The position numbers and the translations under genes were made by a program. A stretch of 64,000 bases of DNA, from contig JABFTP020000062.1 in NCBI GenBank assembly GCA_013387265.2, positions 49,068,345-49,132,344 on the forward strand, read 5' to 3'. This DNA comes from Cryptolaemus montrouzieri (taxonomy: Eukaryota; Arthropoda; Insecta; Coleoptera; Coccinellidae). Under the pieces are notes generated by a model. It was not told the origin of the DNA. It made no database searches and saw only the letters and a list, made by a program, of their open reading frames with translations. This document shows, one piece after another, positions 1-11,888 of this stretch; the first letter of the stretch is position 1; each line of letters opens with the position of its first letter.

Positions 1-2679
1 TATCCTGTTGGCCTTTATATTGTAATACGATAATATTGAATAGTACTCAGCAATATATCAGGTTGGTACATTCTTTTTTCTCACAATTACATATCAACTC
101 TCTAATGCATGTAGTAATCGTAGCAAACCATTAGTCTAACATTATGAATATTTTGCAGATATATATGAGCTATGTTTATCGAAACCTCACTAACATCTAT
201 GCAAGTCTTACTGCTGTTTCTTGATGAGTGGAATAAATTTCAACAACTTAATTTTCGAGCAGGAGGAATGGGCCTATTTTATATTAAGGTTAGTAGGGTT
301 TTGTTTTTATGAAAGTGAGAAGAATATGCTTGATAATAAGTGCTCATTGAGATACGTTATGACTCTTACATTACTCATTGGTTTTAATTTTTCACAGCAA
401 CAATTTCTGAGGAGAGATTTGATATTTACCAAGAAAATTTGTTGAACACATTTCATCGTACAAAATGCAACGTTTATCATTTCAAGATGAGATAAAATTT
501 TGTCAAGGAATGAAAACTTAACGGGTAAGCGATGAAGTATGTACCTCAATTGAATTTGAAATGTTGGTAGTAGTATTGGCTTTATTTATTTTCACATTGT
601 ACAAGCATTGATAAAAATATGTGTTTATTCATCTTGAAACTGTTTCGTAATTGTCACGAGGTGAGAATTTCGTGCATGTTTAAGACTAAATTTCTTATTC
701 AACATTTCGCAATTTTAACTCTATCTCGCAACACCGATAATGAAACTTGAAATGCTCTGAATGTTGGGAGATAATTATTGTATCCATCAATTACAGATTC
801 AAGAATTATCTCTTCGACACTGATATAAGAAAGAAAAATCATGTTAAATTTTCCTCAGAATAATTCTTCTGCTTTCAAAATAAAATTTTAATTTTTTCAG
901 ATTTTGGCAGCTCTTTAATAGTTCAATAACAGAGAAACCTATGGTACGAGACCAGAAAATGAAATTTGGGATTTCCAGAACAAAGAGCAAATATTCAGCC
1001 ATTTCGGAGGTACTTTTTTGCATATACCTGTACATCTTATATCAGTTTTAATATAAATTTCTAATGAATATTTTCTCGATTGGAAGTTGTGTCAAGCATT
1101 TTGATGTAGTATGTGAATTCTTTCACAATAAATTTTTCTGTATATTTCAATATCAATTTGAAATAAATTTTTAACCTTTCATCTGTTTTTCTTGCTTCTG
1201 TAAAGAATGTAGTTGGTTGTTTCTCTGAAAAATTTCTTGAATTTGTTATCCATATTTATCTTCCATGTCATGTATACTAACAAAGTCTATGTATTCAGAA
1301 CTCTCAAAATAAGATATCTATTATCACATAGTTCTTGAATTCTTGATATAATTAATTAATATATTCTTTATTAGTCATCAATATACAAGTTGAGAGAATT
1401 CATGACAAGTCACTCAAAAAATCGACATTAATAGATTTGAACTTGAATTGAGACAAACACTGTGTGTATACACTAACTACATCCGAACAAAATGGCAAAC
1501 ATACATCAATATAAACACAAAATAGTCAGAATAGGGGTAAAAGCCAGAAACAATCAGAACATGGTATAAATATAGAGACAATCAGACCGAGGTATCAATA
1601 CAAAACGGTAAGGATAATATATTAAAAAAGACAGTTCCAGACATAAAAACTTTCCATTATCCGCATATCATTCACTTAAAGTATCTAAAATTCTTATTAC
1701 TCTGAACTCATTCACTTTTTGGGTTTCATTTTGAAATTTGCTTCACTATGAAAATTTCTTTAAACATTTAAGATTCAAAATAACTGCTCCAGGAAGAAAG
1801 GTCTAAAGACATTCCAGATCGAATAGCGTTCAGTGCTCTTTGTGTTCAACAAACGACCTGCAGCAACATAAAATTAATGGAAACCATATTAAACTATGTT
1901 TATTTGTATTACCTCTGATGTCTTTCTCGATGGTATTTTCCTGCATCACTTCATCTCAGTTTGCCATTATTTTGAAGATTGTAGTTATTCAGAACTTTGA
2001 TGATTAAATTGATGTGATGCCCAGTTTTGAATTTTGCCTTTGTCAAATGTTCAAGTGTCTATTTTGGTAGTTCATATTGAACACTTACAATTCTTTCCCT
2101 CGGTTCTGACAACTTCAACTTTCAAAATTGAACAGGGCTTGGTTGTCTTTACGTCCAAGAAATTACTTATTGCAATATATCAATGGTACCTGTCTTCTAA
2201 GTATGCTCATTTCACTTATCTCTGATGTCTTTCTCTATTGTATATGTCTTTATGCATTACTTCATCTTATATCTTTCATTAATCTTTGCGAATACAAAGC
2301 AAAACAACTTCAATTTTATATAGGTTATGTCATAAACAGTCGTCAATTTGATCTTCTTCTTTCTTCGACTTTTATTTGGCTCTTGGTAACTTTTACCTAA
2401 TCTATGGAGGAATACGGAATGGGCTCAGCTTTCGAGCATTTCACCCAGACTCTGTTGTCGGAATTTGTCAATTTGAAATTCAATAATGCTTACATCGAAA
2501 CGGTAACTCCGTCTTTAACACGACCTTAGTAGCTAAGACCATTTCGGCAGGCTTCCAAATCATTTCCAGATCACACCAAATTCTTGAAATGGTTTGATTT
2601 CATCAACCAGTTAATATGACGTTTGGCCACAACTTATCGGGTCGTTTTAGAAGTTTCGAACGTGATTTTCGACATTCAC
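1..2679. other. AT-rich DNA with no recognised gene
   Basis: Only short reading frames (under 100 codons) without recognisable motifs occur on either strand. There is a weak resemblance between about 1911-1975 and 2215-2280 (both read roughly 'cctctgatgtctttctc' and then 'ttcatct'), which may be an old tandem duplication. I see no RNA gene and no transposon ends here. Confidence 0.6.
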
Positions 2680-2692
2680 ACGTGACAGGTTA
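2680..2692. repeat. Target-site duplication, left, of SINE copy 1
   Basis: ACGTGACAGGTTA is repeated exactly at 2972-2984, directly after the SINE tail. Confidence 0.85.
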
Positions 2693-2971
2693 TCTCCCTC
2701 CGTGGGTAAGTCAGTAGAGGTACTGACTCCCACGCCGAGGGCCCGGGTTCGAATCCCAGGTAAGATATGGATGTAGTATGAATGTTGGTGTGTTTGTCCC
2801 ACGTATGTATATAAAAATCACATTGAGTCTGGATACATAACCGATAGGTTGAGTTCATAACCTCCGAAGGCCAGATAACTTGTAATCCTCAGAGGTGGCA
2901 GTTATCACTGCACGGTCTAGGTGAGTGGTTCGGAGTCCACTATAAACTGTAGGTCCTCAGAGAAAAACAAA
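2693..2971 (+). mobile_element. tRNA-derived SINE (copy 1)
   Basis: The 5' part has an internal RNA polymerase III promoter: an A-box-like TGGGTAAGTCAGTAG near 2703 and a canonical B box GGGTTCGAATCCC near 2743. A tRNA-unrelated body of about 200 bp follows, ending in an A-rich tail (AGAAAAACAAA). The unit is flanked by the 13-bp direct repeat ACGTGACAGGTTA, which marks LINE-assisted insertion. The stretch 2871-2955 is shared with a second SINE at 42.55-42.84 kb on the other strand, although the tRNA-like heads differ. It is non-coding and would depend on a partner LINE that I cannot identify. Confidence 0.85.
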
Positions 2972-2984
2972 ACGTGACAGGTTA
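2972..2984. repeat. Target-site duplication, right, of SINE copy 1
   Basis: Exact second copy of the 13-bp repeat at 2680-2692. Confidence 0.85.
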
Positions 2985-3905
2985 GTTTGAAGTTTTTCAA
3001 TAGAAAACAAAGGTAAATCGAGGATTTGCCTGAGGGCAACCTGGGTACGAGCGTAAAATTGTTTATAACGCAAGGTTAGTTGGAGTAAAGTTACATGAAA
3101 TTGTTATTCCGAACTCCCCTGATTCAATCCTTTGCTTTATATTTATACTATTCGATCAATGATCAGTTATGAAAGAGACTTCTATCCTCGATACAAGTTG
3201 AGGTACATCCCATCCGGAAATTACCGATCGAGTTACATCCATTACAGAGATAGTAAAGCATAAGTAACTTATTGTCGATGCATTCATAGCCCACGAACTG
3301 TAAAGATGATAATGTGTTGCGTCGGTCTATTCTATTTTAAAGTTTTCCTTTAGAATTATTTAAAGAGATAACAAAAAATGTCAGCATTTCTTATTAAAGA
3401 TATTTTACACGATTGAGTTCCCAAATAAGTTCGTGTAAAAGTTTTTGAAATTGTGCCAAGAAACTCACAACATTTTAGACGGGTATAATTCCAAAGCCCT
3501 TTGAAGAAAGCCTTCGCGTAGTATATAAAATTAAAATCCATAAAGGCACCCATCACACACACACACCCTACTCTGAGTGTATTTGGGCAGAATTAATAAA
3601 TTATTTTGTGATATTGAACATATTGAAATTGCATAAATTTATGCATTTGAACACATCTACACACAAACACACAAATATAACTATTATTATATTATATTGA
3701 ATTAATAATGACTGAAGACGAACCAAAGCTTACCAAAAAAAGTCCAAAGAAAAATGTTATATCATTCATTATGAGCGATATGTTATATTACATAGAAGAT
3801 ATAAATTGAAAGGTATTTTTAGGTATATATATATATATATATATATATAAATTCATAATATTATTATAATATTTTGGGTGCCAAATGAACTTTTTCTGTC
3901 GTCTA
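2985..3905. other. Non-coding AT-rich stretch with short microsatellites
   Basis: No convincing gene. It holds a short (CA)n run near 3555-3569 and an (AT)n run near 3823-3849. Confidence 0.5.
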
Positions 3906-4394
3906 GCGTTTATAACAAGGTAGTTCTGGGTGCAAGGTGGTTTGCATCATGTGGATGTTCGGACGCAAGATAGTTCTGGACGTTTGAAGGCGTAAAATAT
4001 TTCAAGGAGTTTATGCGCGAGGTATTACGGGGCGCGTAGGCGTTTGGGGATGAGAGGTACATCTGCCTGCCTAGGCGTTTAAATTGCAAGGTAGATCTGC
4101 CCAGATCTGCCCGCCTAGGCGTTTTGGGTGCAAGATAGATCTGCCCGCCTAAGCGTTTGATATACAAGGTAGATCTTCCCGCCTAGGCGTTTAATATACA
4201 AGGTAGATCTGCCCGCCTGGGCGTTTGATATACAAGGTAGATCTGCCCGCCTAGGCGTTTTGGGTGCAAGGTAGATCTGCCCGTCTGGGCGTTTGATATA
4301 CAAGGTAGATCTGCCCGGCTAGGCGTTTGATATACAAGGTAGATCTGCCCGGATAGGCGTTTGATATACAAGTTAGATCTGCCCGCCTGCTAGT
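3906..4394. repeat. 34-bp minisatellite array, block 1
   Basis: About nine tandem copies of a ~34-bp unit that can be read as AAGGTAGATCTGCCCGCC followed by TAGGCGTTTGATATAC. A variant ends in TTTTGGGTGC instead of TTTGATATAC. Each unit carries the palindrome AGATCT and usually GCCTAGGC. A 5' head of related, longer and more diverged units (3906-4080, with GCGTTTATAACAAGG and GACGTTTGAAGGCG) precedes the regular part. The block is repeated 772 bp downstream. The reading frames seen on the minus strand follow from the period (three units make 102 bp) and are not genes. Confidence 0.9.
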
Positions 4395-4677
4395 TACTCA
4401 CTAAAACATGTATAGGGCCGTTTAGTAACCAATCGCCACCTACGACGACGCCAGTTGCACCCGTTCGGCCGTGTATTGAGGACGCTTGTTTGTTAGATTT
4501 ATGCAGTCACGAAATCTAATTTGATCGATTAAGTTTCTTTGTAAAATTAAGTATTTTTTCAAAATTAATTTGTTTAGGTGTTCAAGGCGTCTGGACGTTC
4601 AGAGGGTCTGACCGATCGAGGCGCAGGATGGTTCGAAGGGTCCGAGTTTTAGGCGCAAGACAGTGTGGGGCGCTTGA
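4395..4677. other. Spacer between the minisatellite blocks
   Basis: 4395-4575 is non-repetitive. 4575-4677 returns to degenerate GGCGCAAGA / GGCGTCTGGACGTT units related to the head of the array. Confidence 0.6.
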
Positions 4678-5160
4678 GCGTTTATAACAAGGATGTTCTG
4701 GGTGCAAGGTGGTTTGCGTCGTGTGGATGTTTGGTCGCAGGATAGTTCTGGACGTTTGAAGGCGTAAGATAGTTCAGGGAGTTTATGCGCGAGGTATTTC
4801 GGGGCGCGTAGGCGTTTGGGGATGAGAGGTACATCTGCCTGCCTAGGCGTTTAAATTGCAAGGTAGATCTGCCCGCCTAAGCGTTTGATATACAAGGTAG
4901 ATCTTCTCGCCTAGACGTTTAATTAATATACAAGGTAGATCTGCCCGCCTAGGCGTTTGATATACAAGTTAGATCTGCCCGCCTAGGCGTTTGATATACA
5001 AGGTAGATCTGCCCGCCTAGGCGTTTTGGGTGCAAGGTAGATCTGCCCGTCTAGGTGTTTGATATACAAGGTAGATCTGCCCGGCTAGGCGTTTGATATA
5101 CAAGGTAGATCTGCCCGGCTAGGCGTTTGATATACAAGGTAGATCTGCCAACCTGCTAGT
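4678..5160. repeat. 34-bp minisatellite array, block 2
   Basis: Second copy of block 1, offset by 772 bp, with the same head (GCGTTTATAACAAGG, then GTGGTTTGCGTCGTG), the same order of variant units and the same CCTGCTAG end. About nine 34-bp units. Unit-by-unit agreement in order indicates duplication of the whole block, not independent expansion. Confidence 0.9.
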
Positions 5161-5820
5161 AATATTACTAAATGTCTATGAGGATGTATCGATATCCCGA
5201 AATTCTTATTATATTTTTGGTTATTATTTCATAACATTTGAGGTTATAAAGTGGACAAAATGGCATAGTGTTGTTTGACCCACCTATTTATTTTCTTCAT
5301 TCAGATAATAAATCAACTAGAACTATTCTAGAAAAACAGACTGACAGGGTTGGGATGAAACCTCCTAAGAAAAGGCTATTGAAGCTGTGAAAAAAAATAA
5401 AATATGCTGGCTATTGGCTTGGAAAATATTTAACGTGCCACAATTGACCCTTAGGAGACACGTTTTGATACAAAATAAAGTCTTAACTCCAACAATAAAT
5501 GGTGCCTACATCCCTTATACTTGGTATATATATCTTTCTAAGCTTCCATGATTTATAAGCATTGCTTATAAGGAATTATATTAGTAGATTTTATAGCATA
5601 TGTTATTATTCCAGGTATGGATAGGTACAAGAATGTTTTCACATATGAGAAGGAACGAGAGCTGGTTGAACACATCAAACAGTTAGAAACGAGATTGTTC
5701 GGTTTCATCAGAAGTTCTGGAATTGGATTACCAATTTGCAGATGCGAATAATATTCCAAATGATTTCAATAATGAGAAAAAATGACAGGTAAAGAGTGTA
5801 ATGGCCGACTAAAGCCATCC
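5161..5820. other. No recognised feature
   Basis: AT-rich with short frames only. Confidence 0.5.
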
Positions 5821-6200
5821 AAAAGCGACCAAACACTTAAACGTCAACTTGCAAGGTTATGGCACCCAAGTTTTGGGATACAAAAAGTATTTCAACTATC
5901 AACTATCCTCACAAAAGTGAACTATAAATAGTAAGTACTCATTGAATCGATTAAGTAAAGAAATAAATTAGAATCATCCTTAATTGCTAGAAAAAAAGTA
6001 CTGTTTTTCCATACCTACGCATTATCTCATTTGCGATGCCAACTGCTCAACAAACTAGCGTTTTCTATAGATCTGACAATCCAACAAATACTGTCAGACA
6101 TCTAAATGATGCTATGGTTCAAGAGAAGAAGTTATTACCACGATTGAAAGTTTCATTGAATCAAAGTCTAGTCGCTCTATAGATAAAGTAATGAGATTTT
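5821..6200 (+). repeat. Dispersed repeat, copy 1 of a pair
   Basis: Starts at AAGCGACCAAACACTTAAACG and can be followed for about 380 bp against 11889-12280, in the same orientation, with many substitutions and small indels. Shared landmarks are GCAAGGTTATGGCAC, the ATTGAATCGAT/ATTAGATCGAT region and the CGATTGAAAGTTT region. A short frame can be read through the start (RQLARLWH in copy 2), but both copies are broken. It could be an old transposon or a decayed gene fragment. Confidence 0.55.
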
Positions 6201-6799
6201 AGCGGATCGTTGGAACATGAATTGTTTCTGAAAATTGCCTTGTTGATAATTGAAGTCTTATCTAAAAAAAATGAATTTTCATTGGTCGAGCCTAATACTT
6301 ATAGGATGATGTGTGATTTTCTTATTGATCTCTAATCTGTATTTACATTCTTTGATATTTATAGTAGCCGATGAAAACCATCTAAAGCCCCTTTCCGTTT
6401 TTACTATTTTCTTTTTACTTCATCGATATTCCAATAGACCGGTTATCAGAAACAATAACATTAGAGCTATACCGAGAGCTACTGACCAGATAGAAACAGA
6501 CAATGAAATCAAGTTAGTTGACATGATCAAAAGGTTATTGAGTAAGAAGTGAGAGACTGCCGGAAGTCTGCGCATTATTTAATTCTCAGGAATCATTAAA
6601 TAATATGAATGGGCGTATTCCTATAATTTCTAAACAATGCGTGGTCTGCTACCGACCTGACCTGAGTTCTAGAACTGACTCGAGAGACCTAACCTGACTG
6701 AAATTGTGTGTCATTTCTAGAGAACACCGTTGTGCTGAACTGCAGAATATTATACTGAGCGGAGTGTTCCTGGTTTGGTCTGCCCATTATAATCTAGGT
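6201..6799. other. No recognised feature; includes an unsupported 79-codon frame
   Basis: A frame at 6313-6552 has no recognisable motif. 6792-6799 (ATCTAGGT) is the left TSD of the adjacent hAT element. Confidence 0.5.
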
Positions 6800-6904
6800 C
6801 AGGCGTGCTCCAGTTAAACTGCTGGCGATCTGCCTCGAAATTTTTAGACTATTTAAGATTGACTATAAGAGGTTGCATGTATGTGTGATGCGGGGTTGTT
6901 GTAC

Positions 6905-6956
6905 ATACGCGATACACCCTACCTACCTACCTACCTACCTACCTAAGTAGGGTGTA
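6905..6956. repeat. Subterminal CTAC-repeat hairpin of hAT copy 1
   Basis: TACACCCTAC followed by six CTAC units and AAGTAGGGTGTA can fold into a hairpin. An equivalent hairpin lies in hAT copy 2 at about 14641-14672, so it belongs to the element and is not a random microsatellite. Confidence 0.7.
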
Positions 6957-7187
6957 CCCTAGCATATATAGATATTAACTTTTCGCACAATACACATTAT
7001 TTTAGTCAAGGTTTGGGTGAGATTTAGTTGAGTTCTTTTCTATAATATCAATGAAAAAACTCATAATTATTCAAAATTGGGAGTTTATTGGTGGTTACAA
7101 AACAAAAGAGTTACATATGATGTTAAACTTAACTAAGGAGTGACTTCGGATGTTAAAGCCTGGCACTGCATGTCCTCAGTATACTTT

Positions 7188-7962
7188 TCATAAGGTGGTA
7201 TAAAAACCACTGAATGCGAATCGCAATCCTGATGACACATGATCGTCAGTTAGTCGATTGCGATATTTTGACTCAATTATCTTCATTTCAGTAAATGCAG
7301 ACTCGCACAAGTAGGTTGACCCAAATGTTGCCGTCAGTTGAAGGGCGATTCGCCCTAGATTCCGATATTTATCTTCAGATATGAAACACCAGAAATTTGT
7401 ATCAAATGCTGTAGCTTTGAGATATATATCTGATATAATCTGCACCAACTGATTTTCAACTGGACATGAGTTTATATTGAACTGACTTGTTATTTCAGTA
7501 GCTAATTGCTCGATGTTTTTACATGAAAAAGGATAACTCAAAATGATGCTATATTTGCCAATTTACTACAATCATAAGAATGCATTTCGAATTGTCCCAA
7601 AATATTCGATAATTCAGCCCCTAACGTAACATTATTCAACTGAGGAATCCTTGATTTTAAATACTGAAAATGTTTCAGATCCTTTCTATTCAGTTGATCT
7701 ATTATAAGTTGCAATTAACTTTCGAATGCTTTTACAGTGCTAATCATCTCAATAATAGTTTTGCCTTCACCTCCAATTTAATGTTGTGCAAGTGTATTGT
7801 GATATCAGTCACAAATGCCAAATCAGTCAGCCATTTTTCGTTTTTCAACATCTGAGTGTCACACCTCTTTCGTCTTGAAAAGCTGTTCTTTCGGACAATA
7901 GTTCTTAAAACCTTTCTAGGAATTTTCCGCGACTCAACTACCATCCGTGTGAAGAACCACGG
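7188..7962 (-). pseudogene. hAT transposase, C-terminal half (broken)
   Basis: The frame ending at 7188 contains the hAT C-terminal dimerisation region: FWCFISEDKYRNL, then LTATFGSTYLCESAFTEMK, then KYRNRLTDDH. The more upstream part (7562-7962) is readable in pieces, including VVLHTDG next to the junction and TDITIHLHN, but has stops and frameshifts. The protein type is the ZBED/GTF2IRD2-like transposase common in animal genomes, with an RNase H-like catalytic fold. The THAP insertion at 7963 separates it from its N-terminal half. It is not functional. Confidence 0.8.
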
Positions 7963-9659
7963 CTCTCTCTATACTAGGCCGAAGCTGCTGAGAATTGGCA
8001 ACAATGCTAGGAGGGCTATTGACGGCCTGTACCGAGTGCGCATCATGTGGGCCATTATTTACAGTTGGTTGAAGAAGGTAAAGACTATTTCGTATTTTAT
8101 TCGTTTTCGGAAGTTTCAAGCATTGCTTAAACAATCTACAAATTCATTTCGAACTGTATTCTTTTGAGTGTAACATCACTTCAAGTTTTCAATAATCAGG
8201 TACTTATTCATCTGTAGATGGTATCTTCCTAGTTCTGTTTACTTTTCGTTTCGTGACTCTAAACATGCCGAAAACTTGTGTATTGCCAGCTTGTAAAAGC
8301 AATTATAAATCGCGAAACGAAAAAGTAACAGTGTTTAATTTTCCAAAGGATGACTTGCTGAGAAATACTTGGATGAAAAACATTCCCAGAAAAAACTGGA
8401 CTCCTGGTAAAAACTCTGTTGTTTCTGAAGAACATCTCGAACCTTATATTATTTCAATAGAAGAGAGGTATGTGGATTCGACAGGAAGAGTTATTTCTAT
8501 ATCGAGGTATGCACTGGTATCTGGGGCAGTTTCCACATTATTTCCTAAATTACCTTCTTATATAACCAAGAAATTGCCAGGAGTACGGAAATACCCTGCT
8601 GTCTGAAAGGTAATGTTCTTACAACGAGAGGAATAGGAAATCCAACAATGGCTGTGTGGAGACATTATTAACGACTTCACAGTGTTCTTAGACAATTTTA
8701 GGCAAAAACTGGATTTTCAACAGTGGAAGTGTGAAGTTTTAAGTGATAAAGTTTGTTTTTATCAGGTTGATTTGGATAATATGCCAACGATAGTTTGAGT
8801 ATAGAAGTTTGTACAAACAACTGTTAAATACTTAAAGAAGATTTTGATTGGGTTCTTAATGGTGGTGGCAAAATCAATAGATGGTCGCAATTGGAAAATA
8901 TATTCATTAGATACAACTATGTTAAGGGATGTGACGAACTCAACGTTAGAAATCTGGTGAAAAATATTAATGATCTTTTTGAATTCGTCTTTTAAAATTA
9001 AAAACAAACTTGCCTACTGTGAAATATGCACAAATTTTATTACACAAGCGCAGTCTCAAATTGAGGATGATTCAGATAATTTCAAATATTCAAATGATTA
9101 GAATAGGGGAGGAGTTTCTATTCCATCTGATACAGTGCTTTTACTTGGTAAGCATATATATTATGTAATGAATCATTTAGTATCGAAAATATTCGAAATG
9201 GATTTACTAAAAGGCGAAAATAAACGTAAGCTGCTCATTCAATTAACAATTAAAAATTTTGAATTTACTCCCTTCAACACCAGGCTATCCCAAGTATTTT
9301 GTGATTACTGTGTTTGTGGGTTGCAGTTTAAGGATGTTATCATTAAATTATTGAAAACTATGTCTAATTAATAAATAATTCTACTTAAGTAAAACTTAAC
9401 TCCATTAATCGAGTGAGTGCTCCAAAACAACGGAAACTCCTTTCTGTACTTTTAAACCTTTACCTATTGTTGTTTTCAGTTACTTATCTCTACTAAGATC
9501 CTTAATATTTTTCTTACACATTTCTCTGTCTTTGTAAGTGCATTCAATTTAAAATACCAGCGCCATATAAACTCTGTTCTAGTTCAATGTCAAGTAACCC
9601 TGTTAGTGTGACGTCACGCGCTGTTGCCACATGAGAAGCTCCAGCCTTGTCTAGAGAGG
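7963..9659 (+). mobile_element. THAP/P-like DNA transposon nested in hAT copy 1
   Basis: It replaces a point in the hAT transposase where copy 2 is continuous (near 13700). The ends form an imperfect inverted repeat of about 43 bp: left CTCTCTATACTAGGCCGAAG, complement of right CCTCTCTAGACAAGGCTGGA, continuing into TGGCAACA on both sides. An 8-bp TSD is not clear. The plus strand carries a degenerate THAP-domain transposase. It must be younger than the host hAT copy. Confidence 0.72.
8265..9371 (+). pseudogene. THAP-domain transposase (P-like), degenerate
   Basis: Starting at the ATG at 8265, the first ~60 residues form a THAP domain: MPKTC then CKSNYKSR, FNFPKDD, then W in KNWTPG, ending in EEHLEP. 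THAP domains are C2CH zinc fingers; here the third cysteine position reads SVVSEEH, with Ser instead of Cys, so the zinc site is lost. After 8606 the frame is broken, but stretches such as 8980-9371 (YCEICTNFITQ, SIPSDTVLL, NTRLSQVFCDYCV) are compatible with the rest of a P-type transposase. The THAP identification is good; the downstream assignment is weaker. Confidence 0.7.
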
Positions 9660-10620
9660 GGCGTGGAGGAACGCGTTCAGCTGACTCCCTATCTTCCAAC
9701 TGCAACATAAAGCGCCGCCATTTAGAGCTACGTGCACGGATGGAATTCAAAATTTTTGTTGCAATGCACATAATTACCTCTCTGTTCAAAACTTTTCAAG
9801 TCAAAACTTGATGATGTATAATGCAATGGAATGAAAAATATGGAGGTAAAACTTCATTAACTCGATAATGCCACAAAACCGTTTTCGTTTCTAGTCATTG
9901 CTGGTGCTCAATCGGTTGTAATGCACATTAATTTCATATTGAGCTTGTAGTTTCTTACAGAACTGAATAAAACGTCATATATATATTCGCCACGGGTCTT
10001 CTCTTCATAGGAATGATCATCGAAAATTCTTCCTTAGCCAACATGTCATTGAATACCATCGGAATAAAAATATACAGCTGGGCAGTGTCTGTCATATCGG
10101 TGGATTCGTCGAACTGTAAAGAAAAGTATGTACATTTTATGATATCTTGTTTCAGTTAATTTGCCATGTCCTGACTCATGACTTCAATTCCCCTTGTGAT
10201 AACTGAAGTTCTCTAATAGCAGACATGATTTCTGTTTTATTTTTGAAATCTCCAAATGAAGTCTCATCCGCTTTAATATATGCTTCCTTCACAACCGATC
10301 CATCTTCAAATGGTTTCTTCTGTTTCGCCAATATATGAGATATTTTAAATGAGGCGATCGTTGCAGCTTTTGATTGTTTGGTTGGTCTTGTGAACATGGT
10401 TCGTTCTTTCTTCAAAAAAGATATCAAATAACGTACATTTCATTTTCTTAATACACTCTGTGGCGGAAAGTCCTTTTCATACTTTTATGATGCTTCTCTA
10501 AGTTACTATGCTTAGGTATTGCAACTGACGCACGACAAAAAAGACAAATGCACTAATCCTTCACCATTCTAAAGAAAAATTCTTCCTCTCAATCGTTACT
10601 AAAATGATACGTGTTAGATT
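9660..10620 (-). pseudogene. hAT transposase, N-terminal half (broken)
   Basis: Upstream part of the hAT copy 1 transposase. The frame at 10176-10427 reads TMFTRPTKQSKAA, then SFKISHILAKQKKPFEDG, then the start of the LQLS motif, closely matching hAT copy 2 at 12957-13160. Further down (9660-10175) the same order of motifs can be read in shifting frames, ending in LQLEDRESA at the junction with the THAP insertion. A BED-type zinc finger would lie upstream of 10427 but is not clearly preserved. Multiple frameshifts and stops. Confidence 0.78.
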
Positions 10621-10956
10621 TTTTCGCTGCACTCATTTTTTACTATCTAATTACAAACTTTGTATCGACGTAGTATTGCCTTCAAGTTACAATTCAGAAT
10701 GACTCCAATTCTATAGGCGCAACATTCATACCGACGTGAATGAAAGTCTCGAATATTCCCGTCAAACGCGTTGCCCGAAATTGATGATGATAAAGCCGCC
10801 TGTCGATGTTAGCAGAGTGTTATTCCATTACGTAATCAATTTTTGTAGTTTAGTCACCTACTTATTAAATATTTTTTCTTTTCGAAATCTACTCAATAAG
10901 CACTCGCGATCGACTGGTCGATCGCCATCGACCGTTTGAGCACCCCTGCTCTAGGT

Positions 10957-11888
10957 GATAATCCGCTCCTGAGTAGCTGCTGATCCTAGTTGATGATAGA
11001 TGAAGCGGCCACTATTCTTGAATAGTCGCTTCCCAGATCGGAGTATGTAGACGCCCTACATAGTTGCTGAGTCCGATTGTAAAAAAAGTCTCATAATTTT
11101 ATCATGCCCAGGGATGTTTAGAGTGGTATAGCACACATTCTTATGCCAGCAGTCGTCAAGTTCGGTCCTTAACTTCAATTTCAAATTTTCTTCTGCTTCA
11201 TTCAATCACTTTTACATGCATTCCAATCCGATTCTCCGACTACTTTTAATTCACGCAGGTTTAAGGTAAGCTCTCAAATCACATATTTAGTGAAACTAAG
11301 TATCGAACTCGACATCTGCATTAATAGCCGTAAATAAACCTTTATACTACCTGTAGAAACAATTGGTCGCTTTTCCGGCATTTCGGGATATCCGTCATCT
11401 TTCAAACTCCAGAATTATCCACAATTAAATTTAGCTTTATTCTGCATTTTGAGGCTGTCCTGATAATAACATTAAGTTCACAGTGCATGTGGTATCTTTT
11501 ACGAAAGATTTATTTCGATTTCCATTCGGCGAAATGATGCACCTGTTCGATTTTTTCTACGTAGAGTTAATTTTATTTCTCTGGAGCATTGTTCCTGACA
11601 TATGAATGAAGATTTTTCGATTTCCTGATTCATTTCTAGAGTAATAATGAAATAATTTTGGGTTGAATGAAGAGATATTTTACCTGAATGTCTACATTCA
11701 AGTGTTTATTTTGAATTTATCCTTACTACGAATTTTTGGATTAACTTTCACCAAGCTTTGAAGCTTCGAAAGTCTAGGTCCAGAAGTAGATTCTTGCTTT
11801 TATAAAATACAAGAATGGTGCTCGGGAGCCAACCTTGGAAGATGAGGACGTATAATATCCCATTACTAAGACACCGACAAAGTAATGT
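10957..11888. other. No recognised feature
   Basis: Non-coding stretch between the hAT element and the dispersed repeat; only short frames. Confidence 0.5.

Larger units (their letters stand above)
6800..10948 (-). mobile_element. hAT transposon copy 1 (ZBED/GTF2IRD2-like), carrying a nested THAP element
   Basis: Bounded by imperfect terminal inverted repeats: CAGGCGTGCTC at 6800 and the complement of CAGGGGTGCTCAAACGGTCG at 10948. It is flanked by an 8-bp TSD, ATCTAGGT (6792-6799) and CTCTAGGT (10949-10956), 7 of 8 matching; 8 bp is the hAT hallmark. Transcription is on the minus strand and the transposase coding region runs from about 10620 down to 7188. It is the same family as 12401-14750 in inverse orientation. 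About 1.7 kb of foreign DNA (7963-9659) interrupts the transposase. The coding region has stops and frameshifts, so the copy is non-autonomous. Confidence 0.88.

Noticed and set aside
2693..2765. A tRNA gene
   Set aside because: A and B boxes are present, but acceptor pairing is poor, a long unrelated body follows, and a 13-bp TSD encloses the whole unit, so it is a SINE head.
3910..4371. Repeat-peptide frames in the minisatellite
   Set aside because: The periodic peptide follows from three 34-bp units making 102 bp; units vary without regard to frame.
3906..5160. A CRISPR-like array
   Set aside because: Units are contiguous ~34-bp tandem repeats with no unique spacers, in a eukaryotic context without cas genes.
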